Of a DNA stretch of 6,643 nt, positions 5,630-6,643 are shown in pieces. Each line of letters opens with the position of its first letter. Position 1 is the stretch's first letter. The notes under the pieces are model-generated. The model saw nothing but the letters and a program-made list of their open reading frames with translations. It searched no databases and was not told where the DNA came from. The stretch is from positions 1 to 6,643 of the forward strand of contig DAOTYB010000146.1 of NCBI GenBank assembly GCA_034435315.1, read 5' to 3'. The position numbers were made by a program, and so were the translations under genes. The DNA is from VGOB01 sp034435315. Lineage in GTDB: Bacteria > Chloroflexota > Anaerolineae > UBA4142.

Positions 5630-5830
5630 GCGCGCGGCAGAGGCAGGTATCCTGGCTTGTTAGTCTGGTAGTCTTGTAGTCTGGTAGTCTTGTAGTCCAA
5701 CTATTGGACTATCCGACTACTTGACTATCCGACTACTCGACTAACTTACAGTTGCGGGACAGCGCCGGCCTTGCACCGGACTTCCCCTTTTCAGCCCATC
5801 CTTTCGGTATGGGTCACCTCTGCCACCGCA
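5630..5830 (-). promoter_or_regulatory. Cobalamin riboswitch (B12 element) controlling the operon
   Basis: On the minus strand the conserved elements appear in order. The closing stem GGCAGAGG (5824-5817) pairs with CCTCTGCC (5643-5636). A CCCAT/ATGGG hairpin follows, then GGGGAAGTCCGGTG, the CCGG/CCGG stem (5779-5776 with 5768-5765), the B12-box part GCTGTCCCGCAACTGTAA (about 5763-5746) and the 3' element AAGCCAGGATACCTGCC (about 5658-5642). AdoCbl or a related corrinoid bound here would repress downstream genes, acting through the terminator at 5545-5515. The optional peripheral region between the GCAACTGTAA and AAGCCAGG elements consists wholly of an octamer-repeat hairpin (5744-5660). No convincing promoter is visible upstream of it. 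Confidence 0.95.
5660..5744. repeat. Inverted octamer array forming a hairpin inside the riboswitch
   Basis: On the plus strand, TAGTC-type units start at 5660, 5668, 5676, 5684 and 5692 and GACTA-type units at 5707, 5715, 5723, 5731 and 5739, all with an 8-nt period. The array is symmetric about 5702. All five unit pairs are complementary (6 bp each, with two G-U wobbles), separated by 2x2 mismatches. The tip is CCAA/TTGG around the 3-nt loop CTA. It is the same family as 2461-2562. Confidence 0.92.
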
Positions 5831-5850
5831 TCGTCATCAGACGACGCGGC
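5825..5850 (-). other. Hairpin immediately upstream of the riboswitch
   Basis: On the minus strand GCCGCGTCGTC (5850-5840) pairs with GACGATGCGGT (5835-5825) around the loop TGAT. This gives 11 bp counting two G-U wobbles. It lies 33 nt after the Uma2 stop codon and directly before the aptamer's closing stem. No U-run follows it, so it is not a standard intrinsic terminator. It may be a leader structure of the riboswitch transcript or an end structure of the upstream mRNA. Confidence 0.5.
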
Positions 5851-5883
5851 ATTTGGTCTTTAGTTGGAAATGTGCCAGAAAAT

Positions 5884-6444
5884 TTATCCCAAAATATCGT
5901 TCACGGGAATCGAAACATCTGGAAATGCCTGGAGTGTGACGGTTTGACCGCGCCAGAGTTGATGGATTTCACTATAGCCATTGGGTGTAGGTTGCGAGTA
6001 GGTCTGCACATTGTCGTTTTGCAAGTCCACGAGCCACACCACAGAAATTCCCGAGCGCGCATACAATGGCAACTTGACGGCGCGGTCGAAATCCTGAGAG
6101 GTCTCTGCCACTTCAACAATCAGCAAGATATCTGCTGGTTCGGGATGTGCATCGGCGTAAAAATCATCACGGGGCTGGAGGAGCGCCACATCGGGCTGCG
6201 GCTCCGAGTGCGCGCCCAGATGAATGGGATTTTGCACACTAACAATCGCTCGACTTGCCATCCGCAAGGACAAGAGTTGGGTCAAGCGGTTGACACATGC
6301 CGCATGCCGACTACTGATCGGTGACATTTCCAGAATCTCCCCGGCAATCAATTCGACACGATCATCTTCCGTGAGCACACCGTTCTGCATCATCCGATGA
6401 TACTCGTCGGTCGTGAACAAGCGTCTGGCTGTTTGCACCACCAT
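5884..6444 (-). CDS. Uma2 family putative endonuclease (DUF820, PD-(D/E)XK-like)
   Basis: A 186-residue soluble protein matching the Uma2/DUF820 family, which has a restriction-endonuclease-like fold. Members are abundant in Cyanobacteria and Chloroflexota and their biological role is largely unknown. Visible family blocks are RRLFTTDEYHRM (7-18), GVLTEDDRVELIAGEILEMSPI (22-43), SRHAACVNRL (45-54), VQNPIHLGAHSEPQPDVALLQP (70-91), ADILLIVEVAETS (104-116) and VKLPLYARSGISVVWLVDL (123-141). The candidate active-site set D85, E111 and K124 is present, so the protein looks intact. I chose ATG at 6444 because GGAGG (6455-6451) lies 6 nt upstream; the GTG at 6459 lies upstream of that site. It probably has its own promoter (6494-6466). 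I see no functional link with the corrinoid genes. Confidence 0.9.
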   Translation of the reverse strand: MVVQTARRLFTTDEYHRMMQNGVLTEDDRVELIAGEILEMSPISSRHAACVNRLTQLLSLRMASRAIVSVQNPIHLGAHSEPQPDVALLQPRDDFYADAHPEPADILLIVEVAETSQDFDRAVKLPLYARSGISVVWLVDLQNDNVQTYSQPTPNGYSEIHQLWRGQTVTLQAFPDVSIPVNDILG

Positions 6445-6465
6445 CCCGAACCTCCACACACGTGC

Positions 6466-6494
6466 ACTTTAGCACGAAATCTCTGGAGCGTCAA
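6466..6494 (-). promoter_or_regulatory. Candidate sigma-70-type promoter of the Uma2 gene
   Basis: On the minus strand TTGACG (6494-6489, five of six to the -35 consensus) is followed, after exactly 17 nt, by TAAAGT (6471-6466, four of six to the -10 consensus). Transcription would begin close to 6459, giving a short leader carrying the GGAGG site. The -10 hexamer lies in the loop of a CGTGC/GCACG inverted repeat (6461-6476). No other gene lies between it and the Uma2 start. Confidence 0.5.
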
Positions 6495-6552
6495 ATCGCG
6501 GTAGCGCTGCAGGGTGTGTGCAAAGTCACTTGACAAAGCCGCGCCTCCGCTT

Positions 6553-6637
6553 GTCATTGCGAGGAGCGGTCTTTGCGACGAAGCAATCCCCTATTGCGGT
6601 GTGGAGATTGCTTCGCCGCTGCGCGGCTCACAATGAC
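6553..6637. repeat. Imperfect palindromic MITE/REP-like element
   Basis: The ends GTCATTGCGAG (6553-6563) and CTCACAATGAC (6627-6637) are complementary at 10 of 11 positions. An inner pair, CGAAGCAATC (6579-6588) and GATTGCTTCG (6606-6615), is perfectly complementary. The element resembles the dispersed GTCATTGCGAG...GAAGCAATC palindromes found in many environmental bacterial genomes. It has no coding capacity. I see nothing between it and the Uma2 promoter (6495-6552). Confidence 0.75.
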
Positions 6638-6643
6638 AGGGGG

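Noticed and set aside
5881..5905. Promoter near GGGATAAATT on the minus strand just upstream of the riboswitch
   Set aside because: GATAAA is a passable -10, but nothing near the -35 consensus lies 15-19 nt upstream.
5752..6324. Plus-strand open frame across the riboswitch and Uma2
   Set aside because: It runs through conserved riboswitch structure and antisense to Uma2, and its product shows no recognisable domain.
6445..6459. GTG start at 6459 for the Uma2 protein
   Set aside because: The GGAGG site at 6455-6451 lies within that extension and is correctly spaced for the ATG at 6444, where the family N-terminus begins.

Overview
The window reads as one corrinoid (vitamin B12) import and salvage operon, transcribed entirely on the minus strand, with an unrelated Uma2-family gene upstream of it (at the right end). 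In transcription order the operon is: cobalamin riboswitch (about 5830-5630), intrinsic terminator (5545-5515), btuF-like lipoprotein (5421-4408), btuC-like permease (4411-3335), btuD-like ATPase (3338-2559), corrinoid adenosyltransferase cobO/btuR (2448-1927), cobT (1722-667) and cbiZ (670-5). The three transporter genes overlap by 4 nt at each junction, as do cobT and cbiZ. The transporter-cobO and cobO-cobT junctions are instead separated by 110 and 204 nt filled with short-period repeats.

The genes work together as follows. BtuFCD captures and imports corrinoids. CobO adenosylates the cobalt. CbiZ removes the aminopropanol-type side chain of adenosylcobinamide to give adenosylcobyric acid. 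CobT activates the lower-ligand base. The remaining nucleotide-loop steps (CbiB/CobD, CobU/CobY, CobS) are not in the window and may lie beyond its left edge. The riboswitch and terminator suggest that the operon is shut off when cobalamin is plentiful.

The unusual part is the non-coding DNA. Almost every gap is occupied by degenerate tandem repeats of strict period 7 or 8: TTYGTCN heptamers at 4-30, 1829-1873, 1912-1928 and 5440-5502; GATTNNC/AATCGNA heptamers at 1755-1824; ATTGGCTC octamers at 1876-1910; and GTAGTCNN/GACTACNN octamers at 2461-2562 and 5660-5744. Several arrays are arranged head-to-head, so that they fold into long hairpins. One such octamer hairpin sits inside the cobalamin riboswitch, in the place of its optional peripheral domain. 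Three genes take their stop codon from a repeat unit. A separate perfect 12-bp-arm palindrome lies within the first codons of the permease gene, and an imperfect palindromic MITE/REP-like element lies at the right edge.

The organism is probably an uncultured member of the Chloroflexota. This rests on the long Thr/Pro-rich (TPTP, PTAT) linker after the lipoprotein cysteine, the presence of Uma2, the CbiZ-CobT-CobO salvage set and the moderately GC-rich sequence. It is an inference from style, not from a marker gene.
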